Shown piece after piece: positions 22,399 through 34,660 of a stretch of 64,000 nt of DNA. The notes below the pieces were generated by a model, which saw nothing but the letters and a program-made list of their open reading frames with translations, had not been told where the DNA came from and did not search any database. Origin of the DNA: Calonectria ilicicola (Eukaryota; Ascomycota; Sordariomycetes; Hypocreales; Nectriaceae); the NCBI GenBank assembly GCA_020809705.1, contig CP085835.1:2728001-2792000 (forward strand). Direction: 5' to 3'. Each line of letters begins with the position of its first letter. The stretch's first letter is position 1. The position numbers and the translations under genes are program-made.

Positions 22399-24301
22399 TT
22401 TCGCTTTGGCTTGTGATTGGACACTCGGGAGAGAGTTATGCAAGACAGATTTGAAAGAGAAAGCAACCTCGTGGCGAGTACTCTGCGTAAAGTAATCCGT
22501 CGAGATTGGCCCCGGCGGGGTCGTTGTCCTAGTGAACGGACGCCCAGTTCGGCCCAGCGATCAATAGATGGCGCGATTAAACAGCCTACGCGTTGTTGCA
22601 GTCCTCACAGGGGACGGCCAGGGGCGTTGCCCAGTTCGTCCGGGGTTCGACGCACGTTGTGCTTAGCATTGGGGCTAAGCGTAGACCCAAAGGAGAAGAG
22701 CCGTCTGTACTTAGTTGCCCCTGCGTCGCCTATCCCCATGTCGAGTCAACGGCAGTGTCGCAACGCGCAGGCAAGGCCCTTGACGTATCGCCCTGGGACG
22801 GATTCTGCGCCACGCTGTCAAGCCCGTCAAAACGTGGCCGACAACGTGCTGGCCCCCATCAGGATGCGGAAATTTGGATCGGGCATTTATCTTGGCCTTG
22901 TTTAGACTTTGATGTTTCGGCTGGATGTGTCTGGATTGGGAAACGATGGGTCGCGATTTGAATCTCGGCAAATGCGGTCACCGCAAGTCCCTGGCGATAT
23001 GCCCCGTGGCACCGCGCTGGCACGAGCCAAGTAAGCCTCGCCGGGCTCTGCCAGAGATAACCCGTTGTATTGAAGGGTCGTTCTTAAGTGCGGAGTGGCC
23101 CACTTTGGCCAGTTACAACCGGCGTCCTACATGGATCTCCCTGGCGGGAACGCCACCCCGCCCGTGAGACCGTTGAAACTCTCGCCTGGAGAAGGCCCGC
23201 CAGGGGTGGCAGGGCATCCTACTACTGTTGTGCTGTATGGACTGCAAAAACCCAATTCCAGACATGTGCTTCTGCATGTAAAAAGTGGCCCCGGGTCTGT
23301 CCCGCCAGCAGAGCCTTGCTAAATTCGGGCCCGTCGCCGTGACGGGCTAAATCCACGGCGTCACATCGTTCGCCTCGGTGGAACTATACCTATCTGGCTT
23401 AGCCCGGTGCCTTCTTTTCGTACGAGAGAGGCTTTTCCCACGGGTCTAGCCGGCGCCGATTAGGGAAGTGACCATCGCCCGTCTTTCACTGAAGGATTCG
23501 CGACTATAGTGGAATGCAACACTGCCGACCGAGTGGAGTTGGGAATTGATCCTTCTCCAGAGGATTCGGCATGCGGACCGATTTCAAATCCCACAGATAG
23601 AGGAAGGAATCAATTGTCAGCTAGACCTGGACCACGCCTAGAATGACGTCAATTAAAGCCATGTTGCCTTGAAGTCATTCCCTTTCTTTGATCCTGCCAC
23701 CCACCAAGGGCCAAGACCACAGGCTCTTTCTTAGCCGAGAGCGATAGATAAAGTTTTCGCTGGGCAATCGAGTGGAGGAAATGAAACTATTATAGGGGCA
23801 CGATGAAACGGATGATCAAAAGACGCTAATCTATTCTCCTTCGGGACGACATGCTTGTTCTTAAAAACCCACTAGTAAGAATCCCATGAGCCAAGTTACA
23901 TTAAGGTCATGTACGACTTACGCACGTGTTGTGCCTTGTTCCCAGCTGCTATGTAGGGTTACGATCTGTGCCTGACACAATCAACTGCCCACTTCTGACA
24001 CTTATTGCCCTTCCTGATTCGGGCATAACGCCATAAGACACTGCATATGCGGCAAACGCCCATCCCGGGCGTTACCCCTGATACCCGCTCGTTGCGGCAG
24101 GCGGCCATGCCTGTCAACCTTCGGGAGTGGAGCGTTCAGGATTACCCAAAGTCTGGTAGAAGGCCCCCCTGGTTCCGTCTTGGTCGCTATGCCGGTCTTG
24201 GAAGCCGGGAAAAGCAATAGAACTCGCATGGCGCCGCGCCTGTCAAAAGATTCCTTTGACGAACTCCAACCTGTTGGTCGTCGTCCCTTTGAGCCGTCAC
24301 C
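22399..24301. other. Intergenic stretch, GC-rich, nothing recognised
   Basis: About 1.9 kb between divergent genes (GMC oxidoreductase and rhodopsin-domain protein). Overlapping short open frames on both strands, expected in GC-rich DNA, show no motif. A small inverted repeat, GCTTAGC...GCTAAGC, lies at about 22661-22681. Promoters of both flanking genes must lie here. Confidence 0.45.
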
Positions 24302-25795
24302 ATGGCTTCCGACGACACAGAGAAATTCACGGGGAAGAGTGTCCCGCTCTCCGACAGAGCAGTGGTTCACCAGAGTCTACACACGGTCATTGTCTTTTGC
24401 GTCCTGATTGCGATATGGTCGACTGGAAGAGTGTACGCGCGGCGCATCCGGCGGGCGCCTCTCAATGTGGAGGATATGCTCTTTTTTGCATCTGTGGTAC
24501 GACAACGATAACCTACCGAGACGACCTTTGGGATCAAGTTTCTCACAGCATCACCAGGCTAGCTTCTACGGAATGTTTGGAGCGTATATGACCTGTACGT
24601 TCAAGTCGATTTATTCCCACCGTCGTGGCGCTCAATCTAACAAACCGGCACAGTGCTACTACTTGGTGGCGTTGGTCATCATATGACACAACTCAACAGA
24701 TACAACATTGATAGACTTTCTCAGGTATGCTTAGGAACTTGCGCATCAGTCCATCATCTTCTATTCGTTGATGATGCTAACACCTCAACTTCTAGAGTAT
24801 GCTAGTCATCCAAGGTCTGTATGGTGGCGCTATGTGCACTGCCAAATGGAGTATCTTGTGGATGCTCAAGAGAGTGTTTGCAGTGAAAAACTTCCAGGTT
24901 AGCCATCAATCTATATTTTCCCAGCTCTATCCGAAGCGGTTGATCTAACAATGACGGCAGATTTTTACTTGGTTCATCATCATCCTTCAGGCTCTTTGGC
25001 TTGTCATGACTGTTCTTATTGGTCTCTTGGTCTGTCGTCCAATCCAAAAGAACTGGGATCCCACTACCCCAGGAACTTGCGGCAACCAGACTGCAGCATA
25101 CACTGCTGTCAGTATTGTCAACGTCGTTATTGATGTGATCATGTGTATTCTACCTATCCCCATGATCTATCGACTGCAGGTCAAGAAGCCTTACAAGCTG
25201 GCCCTCTTCGGAATCTTTGGCATCGGTATTGTGTAGGTCACAGCTATTTCACGCTTGCACCTTTGAATTCTAACGCATGTTTAGGTCGGTCGTGTTTTCG
25301 ATGATTCGTCTTTTTTCGCTACGCAAGGTGGACTTCGACGACTTTTCTTACACGGTACCCGAAGCCGTTACTTGGACCTACGCCGAGGCCGGTGTCGTTA
25401 TCCTTGTCGCCTGTTCGCCTCTTCTTCGCCCCATCTTCGACAAGACTTTCAGACGTCTACTATCGACCACGAGGAGTGGACTGCGTTACGGCCCGTCGGA
25501 GGGTTCTCGGGGTTTACAAGGCTCGGCCAGCATGCCCGCCGTTGGGGGCGCTGGCAACTCTTCGAAGCTCAACTCGAAGAAGAGAAGCGATTTTGTCACT
25601 TTGGGAGAGTCGGAGGAAAGTTTGGAGTTGGGCAATATTCGATCCGACGGCCACGTCGAGGTTCACGCATCGGCGGGAACCGGCAGACCTTCGATAACAG
25701 CAGACACGCGACCTTGGTCTATCAGCAACAAGCAATACGCGGCGGGAATTATGGTGAAACAAGAGGTTTCACAAACCGTCAACATGTTGAAATGA
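24302..25795 (+). CDS. Fungal rhodopsin-domain (PTH11/SAT4-like) integral membrane protein
   Basis: Six exons: 24302-24496, 24558-24594, 24654-24724, 24796-24897, 24961-25232, 25285-25795, total 395 residues. All junctions have GT-AG ends and preserve the frame. The product has about seven hydrophobic segments, typical of the fungal rhodopsin domain: an N-terminal segment VIVFCVLIAIW followed by GRVYARRIRRAPLNVEDML, a central LGGVGHHM segment, a loop with CRPIQKNWDPTTPGTCGN (conserved Cys pair and Trp), an AAYTAVSIVNVVIDVIMCIL segment, and a late segment with TYAEAGVVILVACSPLLRP. The C-terminal about 110 residues are hydrophilic and Ser/Gly/Lys-rich, probably a cytosolic tail. Related proteins sit in the plasma membrane and some are linked to surface or host sensing; function here is unknown. 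No CFEM domain is visible, unlike true PTH11. Confidence 0.9.
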
Positions 25796-28145
25796 AGAAA
25801 AAAAAAGAGAGAGATGGGAAACGTGGGACCGCCAACAGGAACGTGCGGTATTCAGGATGTGTACATATACCATGGTCTTCTAAAGCCTTTTTTTGTAATT
25901 GCATACCCTGAGCGGGATACTCTAATCATTATAGAGAAGATGAATGACTACATGATTGAACTTCTTTGAAAACAACTGCTGTCAATATTGGAATGGTGAT
26001 CAACATGATGGATTCACGGCTTGAGAGTCAAATGATCGTCGCAAGCGACTGACGTGACGGAGCGATGTTTCGTTGCATTGATGGAGCATTGAATTTTTTT
26101 TATAGAGACATTGCGACGTTGAGTCCCCGTTACGATTTCGCTTAGATCCTGGGTGAAGAGCGAATTCAAATGGTTTTTGATCAGTTGCTGCCCTGTGGGG
26201 ATGGTTTAGTTCACGAGCCCGATCGGCCCCCATGAATTTTTTATGGAGTTGGCGGGTGTAAGATAATCCCCGGTCTCCGAAGTAGCATTCTCCGACGGTG
26301 CATTACCTAAGATAGCCTGGGTCCTTGTCCTTGATCAACGTCGAGGTTGTACCTGACCGCGGGTTACCTGAAGGCGACCTGTGAACTTGATATCAGGGTA
26401 GAAGTATTAATAAATACGGTAATAAGACTGATCAAGGCCATGGTGCCTGTCGTATTCACCGAAACTTTTGGAATTAGCCAATTTGGGTGCTGACGGGTGT
26501 GGTGTTCGTATCAGCCACATTCATTGGCCAGACCCCCTGCACATGGTCTGATCGGAGTTTTGGCAGCCAAGGAAATGCTTGTCAGCAAATGATTATTTGC
26601 GAATGTGCCGACTAGCGAAATCAATTGTTTCATTTAGCACAGGAAATTCATGATCAAGATCAGAAATGATCTTCGTCGGCTTAAGATCCGTTATGTCCGT
26701 TCAACGCCTATGTCGGACCATCAACTAGTCATGGTAGATGAATACACGGAGCACCGCCGCAGCAACAGCGACAGATCCAGCAGGAATCGTACTTGCAGAA
26801 ATTACTGGAGCAACTGAGATCTGTATCTAACAAAAATCTAATTGGCCAGCTTGGCAAGACTCTGATGCGGGTTGTGCCCTTGCTTCTCCTTTGCAGAGGT
26901 GGGGGCTTATCTACCGAATCTGCATGCTGTCACTTAACCAGGGGCTCGATGCAGAACGCTTCCATGGGATCGCGGGTTGGATCATGTCAATTTTTGCCGA
27001 GGTACTCTCCTTGTTTCTTACACTTTGTTACGCGTAATCTGTCCCTAGAGCCATCAACCTTTAACAAATATCCGCGGCACTCTTAAGGTTATCAATGCGC
27101 TGGCTGTTTGTCCTTTCCAATCCTAGGATTCCCTGTGTAGAGAAGGCGGTAAATGGTATAAACATTGAAAAAACCTAAACTATGACCCCTTTGTAAAAAC
27201 GCCACCAAAACCTTTAATATATTCCCATGCAGAGCCAGTGGAGTGTGGGGGCCATGTTTCGCAGTCGTTTAATGGATGACGGATTTCCCATGGTAGTGTA
27301 CCGGGTAGGCTCCACCAACACCCACAGTAAGATAGAAGGATGCAATCCCGATGACTGTGCAGCACGTTTCTCCACTGGTGTGTGAGAATGGGGGCGGTAT
27401 CCTCCCTCTTTCCCACTAGCGCAAATAATTCGTTCCCTAGACTATGTCAACACTGCTTGGCGTTCTTGTGTCGTGTGCGATTTCACGTCGCTAAGCCAGC
27501 CACGTGTCTGACCGAGGCGGGCATGTCGAATCAACAACTATCAATTGATCCAACTAATAATCACATCCAACTTAGGGATCAAATTAAGGGTCGAAGAGCC
27601 TTGTTTTCTTATTTGCTAAGGACCAGTCAAACTTGGTGATTTCTAACACCCTCCTATTGTGGGGTTGCGCTAGCTGTTGAGGCGTTCACTAGTCTGATAA
27701 TATTTACTTGACAATGAGATGCAACGGTGTTGAACGCGATGATAAAATAGTTCAAAGCGCGTCTGAAATGATCATCCTCTTGAGTTGCATTGTATTGGCC
27801 CAACCAACTGCCCAAGGGCCCACGCTCAATGTCTTAGAAATTTGCATCAACTGGGTTTTAACCGTGATAGTCGGCTATGGTGGATAACTACGGGAAATTT
27901 ACGAAGCGAGGTTTCAGTGGTGTCGGATGGCGCTCACGCGCCCCAAAGGAAAAAGAAAACCCCAAGAAAAAAAGAAAAGAAACACACAAGTGGCGAACGC
28001 AACCAATTAAAAATGCAGCGCCGTATGACTGACTGTCAACAAATTGCAAAACAAACTGCGGGGTGCGGTATAAAGCAGCTTCCTCACCGCATTTGATGAA
28101 ATCTAGCCAATTTTTCAACAGCAGCTTCTTCAACACCGCTGTAAG
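25796..28145. other. Intergenic stretch, nothing firmly recognised
   Basis: About 2.3 kb. One plus-strand open frame around 26793 (with QKLLEQLRSVSNKNLIGQLG) reads like a coding relic but has no start context or continuation. TATAAAGC at 28069-28076 is a possible TATA box for the downstream gene. The minus-strand open frame at 27888-28403 lies exactly antisense to the next gene's first exon with codons in register, so I treat it as a shadow. Confidence 0.4.
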
Positions 28146-29596
28146 ATGCACAGAACAATCATTCACATCCTCGCGGACATCCAAAGGTTCCTCGCAACCA
28201 CAAGGGCGCACCATTTTATGCTGTATCTCCCTTGCCATGGTGAGAAGCTGCTTGATTTCCTCGACTCGTGTGTGCACCAACATCTGGTGGAGTACATCAA
28301 ATCCGAGGGCTTTGTTGAGACGGCACTCTTTACCGAACGAAATGTGCGAGGCCATGCATCCATTCTCTACAGCCACAAGAGCGTCCCCAATGTCGTCGAA
28401 CACCGAGAGTACAAAAACCTCCTAGCGGCTGGCTTATTTGACAGAGCTTTCTGCCAGAACAGGCTGGCGACCATGACCTGCTATGTATTTCATTCCAACA
28501 CATTGTTGGTCGAGGCCGATAGTTTCTATAGCGCAGGTCAGACAAACATGGGTCAGTATAACCGCAAGACAGGCGCAGAATGGGTCGCGGCTTGCAGGGC
28601 CGCTATGGATGGCTATTATAGTAAGCACACCGCCCGATGACATTTGGAGGATTTCTCCTAATTTGCTAAGACCGCCAGAAAGCTGAATTCACCGAGAAAC
28701 GACTCCCACATAACTGCAAGGGAAATCCTTGGTGCGTTGGCCATGGTGCACCTGAGCCTTCGCTAGAATGGAGAGATTTGTTTAGCGCGTCGTGGCGTAA
28801 CCCCTCAGAATCTGTTGTCGACATGTTGCCCTACCGAATACTGAATGTTCTCTCCGCGGACTTTCAGGCTCCTAACCCAAGATATGGGCCCTTGTATAAC
28901 CCTAGGCCAATTCGGTCAAGGACATGGTCGGAAAGGCCGGACGCGAAGCAACGGAGCACCAAACCCGCTGACAAATACCGGGCCTCAACGCGTTCAAGAA
29001 CGCCTTACAATAAAACACGGCCAGCTACAAGCAAATCGACACCAGACAGTGTTTACGGCTCTGGTGAAGATCAAAATGAGAATTCAAGCTCACCCCTCTC
29101 CGCGAAAACGATTCAGGCAGGATCCAAGGCAGATTTGATTGATCTCACCAACGATCCATTCACAGCCAGCACAGGCGATGGCAATACTAATTTGTTGAAT
29201 GCGAAACACTCAGGTCTGGAAATGTTAAGAACGTTGCTGAAATCTACTCCATTTGACGGAACATCCAAAGCTATTCAGCGTGGTCTAGAAAGCCTTGACG
29301 ATGCAGAGCTCAGTCGCAAACTTGCCAAACTGACACAGTCGCCGAGTACCACCAGCTCGAATTCAACTCCGCAAGAGGGACAGCTACCGTCTCAAATACA
29401 GGATGCGGGGGCTGTGCAGCAACCGGAAGGATCGGATGATGCTCCAAAGTCGCCACAAGTGGAGATCAAACATGAAAAGGATAGAGAAAAGAAGGAGTTG
29501 CCGGAGACTGAAAAAGCTGCGGCGGCACTGGCCATAGCTTTGGCGGAAACATCGGATGCTGCACCAGCTGTGAAGGAGGAGCTTTCGGAGGCGTAA
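28146..29596 (+). CDS. Hypothetical protein with disordered C-terminus and SUMO-interaction-like motif
   Basis: Two exons, 28146-28620 and 28671-29596, joined over a 50-base intron (GTAAGC donor, TTTGCTAAG acceptor with a CCTAAT branch site), give 466 residues. I do not recognise the family. The N-terminal 240 residues look folded: HFMLYLPCHGEKLLDFLDSC, VPNVVEHREYKNLLAAGLF, MTCYVFHSNTLLVEADSF and NCKGNPWCVGHGAPEPSLEW. The remainder is low-complexity, rich in Ser, Thr, Lys, Glu and Ala, with basic patches. ADLIDLTNDPF in it matches the hydrophobic-acidic pattern of SUMO-interaction motifs. The C-terminus is acidic. There is no signal peptide or membrane segment; a nuclear location is possible but only inferred. 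The start is the first Met of the open frame, about 70 bases after a TATAAAGC; an earlier in-frame start was not found. An antisense open frame overlaps the first exon. Confidence 0.6.
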
Positions 29597-31360
29597 TTTA
29601 AGGCTGGACCTTGGTTTTCTTTTTTTTTTTTTTTTACGATTGGGGGTTTAGATGGGATTCCTTCATTTTTAATGTTTCCTTTGTCCACAGGGTTTATCTT
29701 TAGAACCAGGATGTGTGCCAAAATCCAATTTTTACATGGCGCATTCTGGTAAAATGCGACCTAGCGAGTAGGGGCCGACGTGATGGGGTTGCATAAGGCT
29801 CTTGGAGCGATTTTCTGAGCCGAAACTAGCTTTGTAACTCGGCCAAAAATGAAAAAGATTACCCAAATTCGATCAGATTCGCGTGATTTAGATCCTGCAT
29901 GATATTGTTGTAGTCGACTTCGTGAAGCGAAACAAATCAAGCATGTCAAGAGGCGATTTTTAACCGATAGAGGCTTTTGGTTAACTATAGATACATGACG
30001 GCAATATGTATTTCTGTACATCGGTCCCTGGTCAGGGGAGCCAGGTTTCCATAAGAAAAGTCTATGATTTCGTTATACTGGCTGGCATCGGCCAGCAAAT
30101 ATCCTTATTGCAGCTTCATGAATCACAGCACTTCTTGCTTTGTGTGGTGGATTGGCGCAAGAAAGATCAGAAAACAGTCCCTTATCACATCAAATTTCGT
30201 TTGATTCGTTGTGCAGTCTGCTCTGGCGCTAATGGGGCAGAAACAACCTTTCTCAGGGTTGACGACACCAGGCGTAGAACATGTTCGATCGTTGGGATTC
30301 TTCGCCACACACCCCTTTATACAGCTGAGGTCTTGGGGGCTTCGATTCTATTTTGCGACCACCAAGACAATTGCACGGATCTTCCACGTCGCTCGTACGG
30401 AAGCAGCCGTGGATGCACATCGCTGGGGATTGTACCAAAATTTCGCGTGACTCAGTGCGCGGACATTGAAAGAGGGTCTCTGGATTCGGGAGTGGACAGT
30501 CTGAGCCAGGAGTGCAAGCTTTACCAAGCCTCATCCACTGCACTACGAAATCTCCAATTGCTTGTCTGAATCGAATCACCTTTTAAACAGATAGTGATAC
30601 ATCGCACTGGCTAAGTATGACTGGGTTGCGTGGATTTGACGTTTTGAGTGGCCAATCAAGACAGCAAAGACGGCCACTTCAAGTAGTGATTCGGGCAACA
30701 GGCCTTAGCTTCTGAGGGCAGAAAAAGAATCCCGACGGCGTAGGTACCCATCATCGCTTGTCTTGGATACTGCAGCCTGGCATTTTGTCCCGTCTGCTCG
30801 GTATTTGAAGGCACTAATAAGGGACGGGACGTTTTAGTTGGATGCCTGGTCTTGGTACACCAGCGCTAGAATGATTAGAATAACGAACTAGTATGTGCGC
30901 CGACCAAGTGGCGGAATAGTACCAAAGTGATTTGTTCTGCGGCCCGAATGACGGCTGCCAAAGAGCGCTATTATTTCCCGTCTTTTGCCGTGTCTGGCAG
31001 CTAACCCTTGGGTGGTTATAGTACAAAGTTCATGCATCCAAAGTGGGAAAGGGGTGTTGGGCCGGAGAGTAGATGATGTGGCCAGTTGGTCACGAGATCA
31101 GATTTGCCGACAGGAAATCATGATGTGAGCCGCTCACTGTATAGATCAGCGAAATGGGTATTTTGAGGTATTCATCTTGGGATACGTTGACGGCTTAAAA
31201 GGAGAAAAATATTGGGAACTATGGTTCGGGCTTTGTCTTACATAAATCTCTTGTGTTGTGGATCCATTGAAGACTAGCTATATGGTTTGATTGAGATCCT
31301 ACACGAGTTATTGCAGTTATGAGTGACAAAGACCAGAGCCCCAAAACCCTTACTCTTGTT
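29597..31360. other. Intergenic stretch, nothing firmly recognised
   Basis: About 1.8 kb between the unknown gene and the 3' end of the lipase gene. It starts with a T run (about 29621-29634). Open frames on both strands at about 30006-30579 overlap each other; the minus one is Cys-rich but lacks a credible start. No gene is called. Confidence 0.4.
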
Positions 31361-32758
31361 TTATTCTGTCTTTGTAGAGACGTCCACATTCACATCCCTG
31401 ATGACACAGCCCGTCGTAGATGGTTTGTATGACTCATCGAAAACACTCCAGAGCCACTTGATCGCTCTTGGCTTTCCATTTTCAATCTCGGAGACGTGTT
31501 CTCCGACGGCGTTTCTCTCATATGTGATGTCAGCCCCTCCGCTACAGAGCCGATTCACAGTTACATCTGTTCGATCTATTGAGCAGAATTGGTCTCCGAT
31601 GGCCTTGTACACAAACATGGGCATGTTTGGAACCCCCTTGTAGCCGAGCTTCGCCTGCGAATTGTACAGCTGCATTAAAACGGGTGCTTGAAGATCAGAA
31701 GCGTTGCCCTTGAAGTAGCCATAAATGTCTTTCCCATTGAATGTCTTCACCGCTTCGGCAACTTCCATGTGCCTGACTGACAAAAATTCATCCTTGGTAT
31801 CTGGGAATAGGCGACTCTCCAAATACGCCGTCGCCTCCGGGTATTGAGATGTTAGACCAAGCAGAATTGCGATGAAGGTACCGGCGAGCATGCTCTTGTT
31901 TACATGATCGAATTCGGCAGAAATGTTATCGACAAGGCCCCCCAGCACAGCCCCAGCGATTTTTAGATCTGGCGCATAACGCGGTTGCAATTCGGCGGCG
32001 GACATAGTGGCCATGCTGCCACCACTATATCCCCAAATTCCGACCGTGATTTCGGCATCGCCGGTCATATTTGCCAAGTTGAGAACTGCACGAACCGAGT
32101 CCAGTGTTGCATGACCCGCCTGTACATTTGCCCCAAACGCAGCGCTAGGACCCAAGTGATCAGGAGTATTGACCATCCAGCCATAGGAAAGCAGTTGATT
32201 GAGGAAAGTGGTGCTTGCATTCACACCTATATCGGGGTTTCCCTGGGCTAAGCTCCAGAATAGGCCAATGGATGGGCTTGAGTCAACGTTGGCCGTATTG
32301 TAAGCTAGCTGATAAGACAACAGAGCAGCTTTGCCAGATGGAGAAATGTAGAAGGATGGAGGAATAATTATAGTTGTCACGGCCCAAGATGGCTTGTACC
32401 GGGAATCTGTCGTGCGGTAAAGGATGTGGTAAGTCGCTTTTGCATTTGGAATAAATTTTGTGAGGTCACCTGGGGCCGGGCGGATGCGAAGAATATCACC
32501 GGGACTTTTGGACTCAAAACCTGCTGGTGCATTATACCATGGATCTACACTCGGAGGAATCGGCTTTTCATCTGCTTTGCTTTCCTGCAGCACAGCTGAG
32601 TTTGGTGCTTCTGACACGGCAGAGAGACCAAATAGCCAACCCAAATGATCTGGTCTGTTGTTGCTGGAAGAAGGCGACATTTTCTGCACTTGCCCCGCAA
32701 TGAGGATCTGAATGAGAATAATGTAGGTGTAAGACTGAGAAATTTCTTGCGCATACAA
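31361..32758 (-). CDS. Secretory lipase (LIP family)
   Basis: A single open frame of 465 residues on the minus strand. The sequence fits the fungal secretory lipase family (Candida LIP type, alpha/beta hydrolase): a hydrophobic N-terminal segment YTYIILIQILIAG, then DPWYNAPAGFESKSPGDILR, a typical family start, the nucleophile elbow GIWGYSGGSMAT, a GDQFCSIDRT segment that may carry the catalytic Asp, and a late GEHVSEIENG with the likely catalytic His. The enzyme would be secreted and hydrolyse triacylglycerols or related esters. The first Met at 32758 gives a plausible signal sequence, but an alternative first exon at about 32798 spliced into the ILIAGQ region is possible, so the N-terminus is uncertain. 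It belongs to a run of minus-strand genes for secreted products. Confidence 0.9.
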   Translation of the reverse strand: MYAQEISQSYTYIILIQILIAGQVQKMSPSSSNNRPDHLGWLFGLSAVSEAPNSAVLQESKADEKPIPPSVDPWYNAPAGFESKSPGDILRIRPAPGDLTKFIPNAKATYHILYRTTDSRYKPSWAVTTIIIPPSFYISPSGKAALLSYQLAYNTANVDSSPSIGLFWSLAQGNPDIGVNASTTFLNQLLSYGWMVNTPDHLGPSAAFGANVQAGHATLDSVRAVLNLANMTGDAEITVGIWGYSGGSMATMSAAELQPRYAPDLKIAGAVLGGLVDNISAEFDHVNKSMLAGTFIAILLGLTSQYPEATAYLESRLFPDTKDEFLSVRHMEVAEAVKTFNGKDIYGYFKGNASDLQAPVLMQLYNSQAKLGYKGVPNMPMFVYKAIGDQFCSIDRTDVTVNRLCSGGADITYERNAVGEHVSEIENGKPRAIKWLWSVFDESYKPSTTGCVIRDVNVDVSTKTE

Positions 32759-32839
32759 GGAAGGTCAGATTTACCCATTCGTACAAACCCGGAAACATGT
32801 CAGCATGATGTCATCCACATTAACCGGTCTTGTGAATAG

Positions 32840-33385
32840 AATCATACGACCTCGGTTCGCCGATATCTTATTAAAATACCACCAAGCATTGTAAGCTGAT
32901 GACTCCTCCTGCGCATAAGAGACTGTTGAGTGCAGCTAGTGCAAACCGGAACCTATCATCAGTGGTTTTGCTTCAGAATGAACGCAATTGAATATTAATT
33001 ATCCCTAAAAGGTCTTTCACATATTTGCCAAAAGTTCTATTATCAGATTGACTGGATTTGTTACGAATCCTTGATTGCGATGTATTCGCAACGCAATTTA
33101 TACTTGAGCAACATTCACCTTAAGCTTTTACACACATACATCGTACGGCGGAAAGGGTACAGGCTGCCACTTTGCCATCGCATCTAGCAGGCAAGAACAA
33201 TCGGAGTGCTCCCTAGCCTAGGTCGGGCTGCCTCTCACAGGGGATATCCAACCAAAACACATACTTGGGCAAAGTTTTCGATTGATATTAATTGTTCCTT
33301 GTGCACCTTGCACAATGGAATGTGAAGAGAAATTTAAAATATACAAAGATTTTTATCATACATTTTCAGCCGAGATTTGTGCCCT
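32840..33385. other. Intergenic stretch with a dispersed repeat
   Basis: AT-rich DNA between the lipase 5' end and the pectin lyase 3' end. The only notable content is the repeat at 33130-33260. Confidence 0.4.
33130..33260 (+). repeat. Dispersed repeat, partner of 18655-18790
   Basis: AAAGGGTACA, GCATCTAGCAGGCAA and CTGCCTCTCACAGGGGATAT occur here in the same order as in the segment upstream of gene-family copy 3, about 14.5 kb away. Differences are scattered substitutions. No coding half follows, so this is an isolated fragment. Confidence 0.6.
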
Positions 33386-34660
33386 TTAGTTTGACAAAGT
33401 GTTACCAGCGGTTCCGGGTACAGTGCTGGCAATGCTGGACGCAGATGCTGCCTTGACAACGTTCAGGCTGCTGAACTCGGAAAAGAAGTCAGTGTCACTG
33501 TAGTCGAAAGCCCCAGAGTTGCTGAACTGGTTTGCCTCGCAGGAGCGCTTCAGGTATGTCTGGCACTGAGCTGCATTGGAGGAATCGGCGTTGAACAGCT
33601 TGCCGACAAAACCACTCTGGACAACGGTAGCGTCGTTGTTGAAGACATTGCCCTCATAGAGACCCTTGCCGCTAGATGTACCTTCGATCAAGTGGCCGCT
33701 GTTGTCCTCCCACACGTTGTTTACAGCGTGGAAGAGTGTGGTGCCGCTGAGAGCGGGAGTGCGGCCTGAGGTGTAGTAGACATAGTTCTGATAGAAGGTG
33801 ATGGAATCAGCAGATCCGACCAACTCCATGGCCCAGTATGTGTGCTCATCGCAAGTGGCCGAGTTGGTGGTCTTGCCATTCAGATAGCTGTTGGAGATTG
33901 TAATTGCGCTGCTGGCATCCTGTCCGAAGCTATAGTGCTGGCGACCAGTGAGGGAAGTCTAAATGAATGAGTCAGTGTCCTTGAATTAAATATTCGTCAG
34001 TTTCGTTATATGTATACTCACAGTGACATGATCAATCCAAATCTTGCTGGTGCCAGAGAAGGTAAGAGCATCGCCTCCCCAAACATATTTTGGGTTCAGG
34101 TTTGTAATTGCGATGTTCTGGATGATGATGTTGTTGACATTGACGAATCGCAATCCCTTGCCTGAACGAATACAACCGTAATTAGTTAATTGACTCCTGC
34201 ATTGTAGTGGTTGTTTAAGGAATCGCTTACCATTGAGAACTGCCTTCGTCCCCTTGCCCACAAGAGTCTTGTCAGACTTCACGTTGATACCTTGGTAGCC
34301 GGCAACATCAATAGTGACGTCATATGTACTGCCTGAGCAGCCGTTGAGGGTGTTGAGCAAAGCCTGGCCACTGTTTGAAGGTGTGCAAGAGTAACTGTTG
34401 CAAGCAGAGTAGGTCTTGGTGCCTTCGGATCCCACAAAGTTGAATTCGTCTGAAATGACAATGTTCTGGGGGTCTGATGAGGTGAGATACTCCTTCAGCT
34501 CGGCAATGGTTGTTGGGTAGACTGGTTCGGCATCACCACCGCCAGTAACCCCATTTGCGAATCCAGGGCAAGTTCCGGTGACGATGGACGACTGCGCAAA
34601 GACGGAAGGGAGGCTTATGAGGCCCAAAACGAGGCCGGCTCCAGTAGTTGGGTACTTCAT
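33386..34660 (-). CDS. Pectin lyase (polysaccharide lyase family 1)
   Basis: Three exons, 34660-34231, 34161-34022 and 33958-33386, give 380 residues; both introns (69 and 63 bases) have GT-AG ends and keep the frame. A signal peptide (MKYPTTGAGLVLGLISLPSVFA) precedes GTCPGFANGVTGGGDAEPVYP, a typical pectin lyase N-terminus. The parallel beta-helix part has GYQGINVKSDKTLVGKG, NVNNIIIQNIAITNLNPKYV, WGGDALTFSGTSKIWIDHVT, a conserved core, and YVYYTSGRTPALSG, with the Arg expected as the catalytic base. NNVWEDNSGHLIEG follows. The enzyme is secreted and cuts methyl-esterified pectin by beta-elimination. The length is normal for the family (about 380). The start was chosen at the Met before the signal peptide; upstream in-frame codons to 34726 are ignored. 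Neighbours on the same strand are other secreted enzymes. Confidence 0.96.

Noticed and set aside
22417..23342. Several overlapping open frames in GC-rich DNA on both strands
   Set aside because: No family motif, no consistent intron structure, and several frames open at once, as expected from low stop-codon density in GC-rich sequence.
27888..28403. A 171-codon open frame on the minus strand
   Set aside because: Its codons lie in register antisense to the first exon of the gene at 28146, which continues through a good intron into a long second exon. Its own 5' continuation is missing.
30123..30579. Cys-rich minus-strand open frames that might be a small secreted protein
   Set aside because: The Cys-rich segments lie in two frames without a clear splice junction, and no signal peptide connects to them. 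The plus strand is open over the same DNA.
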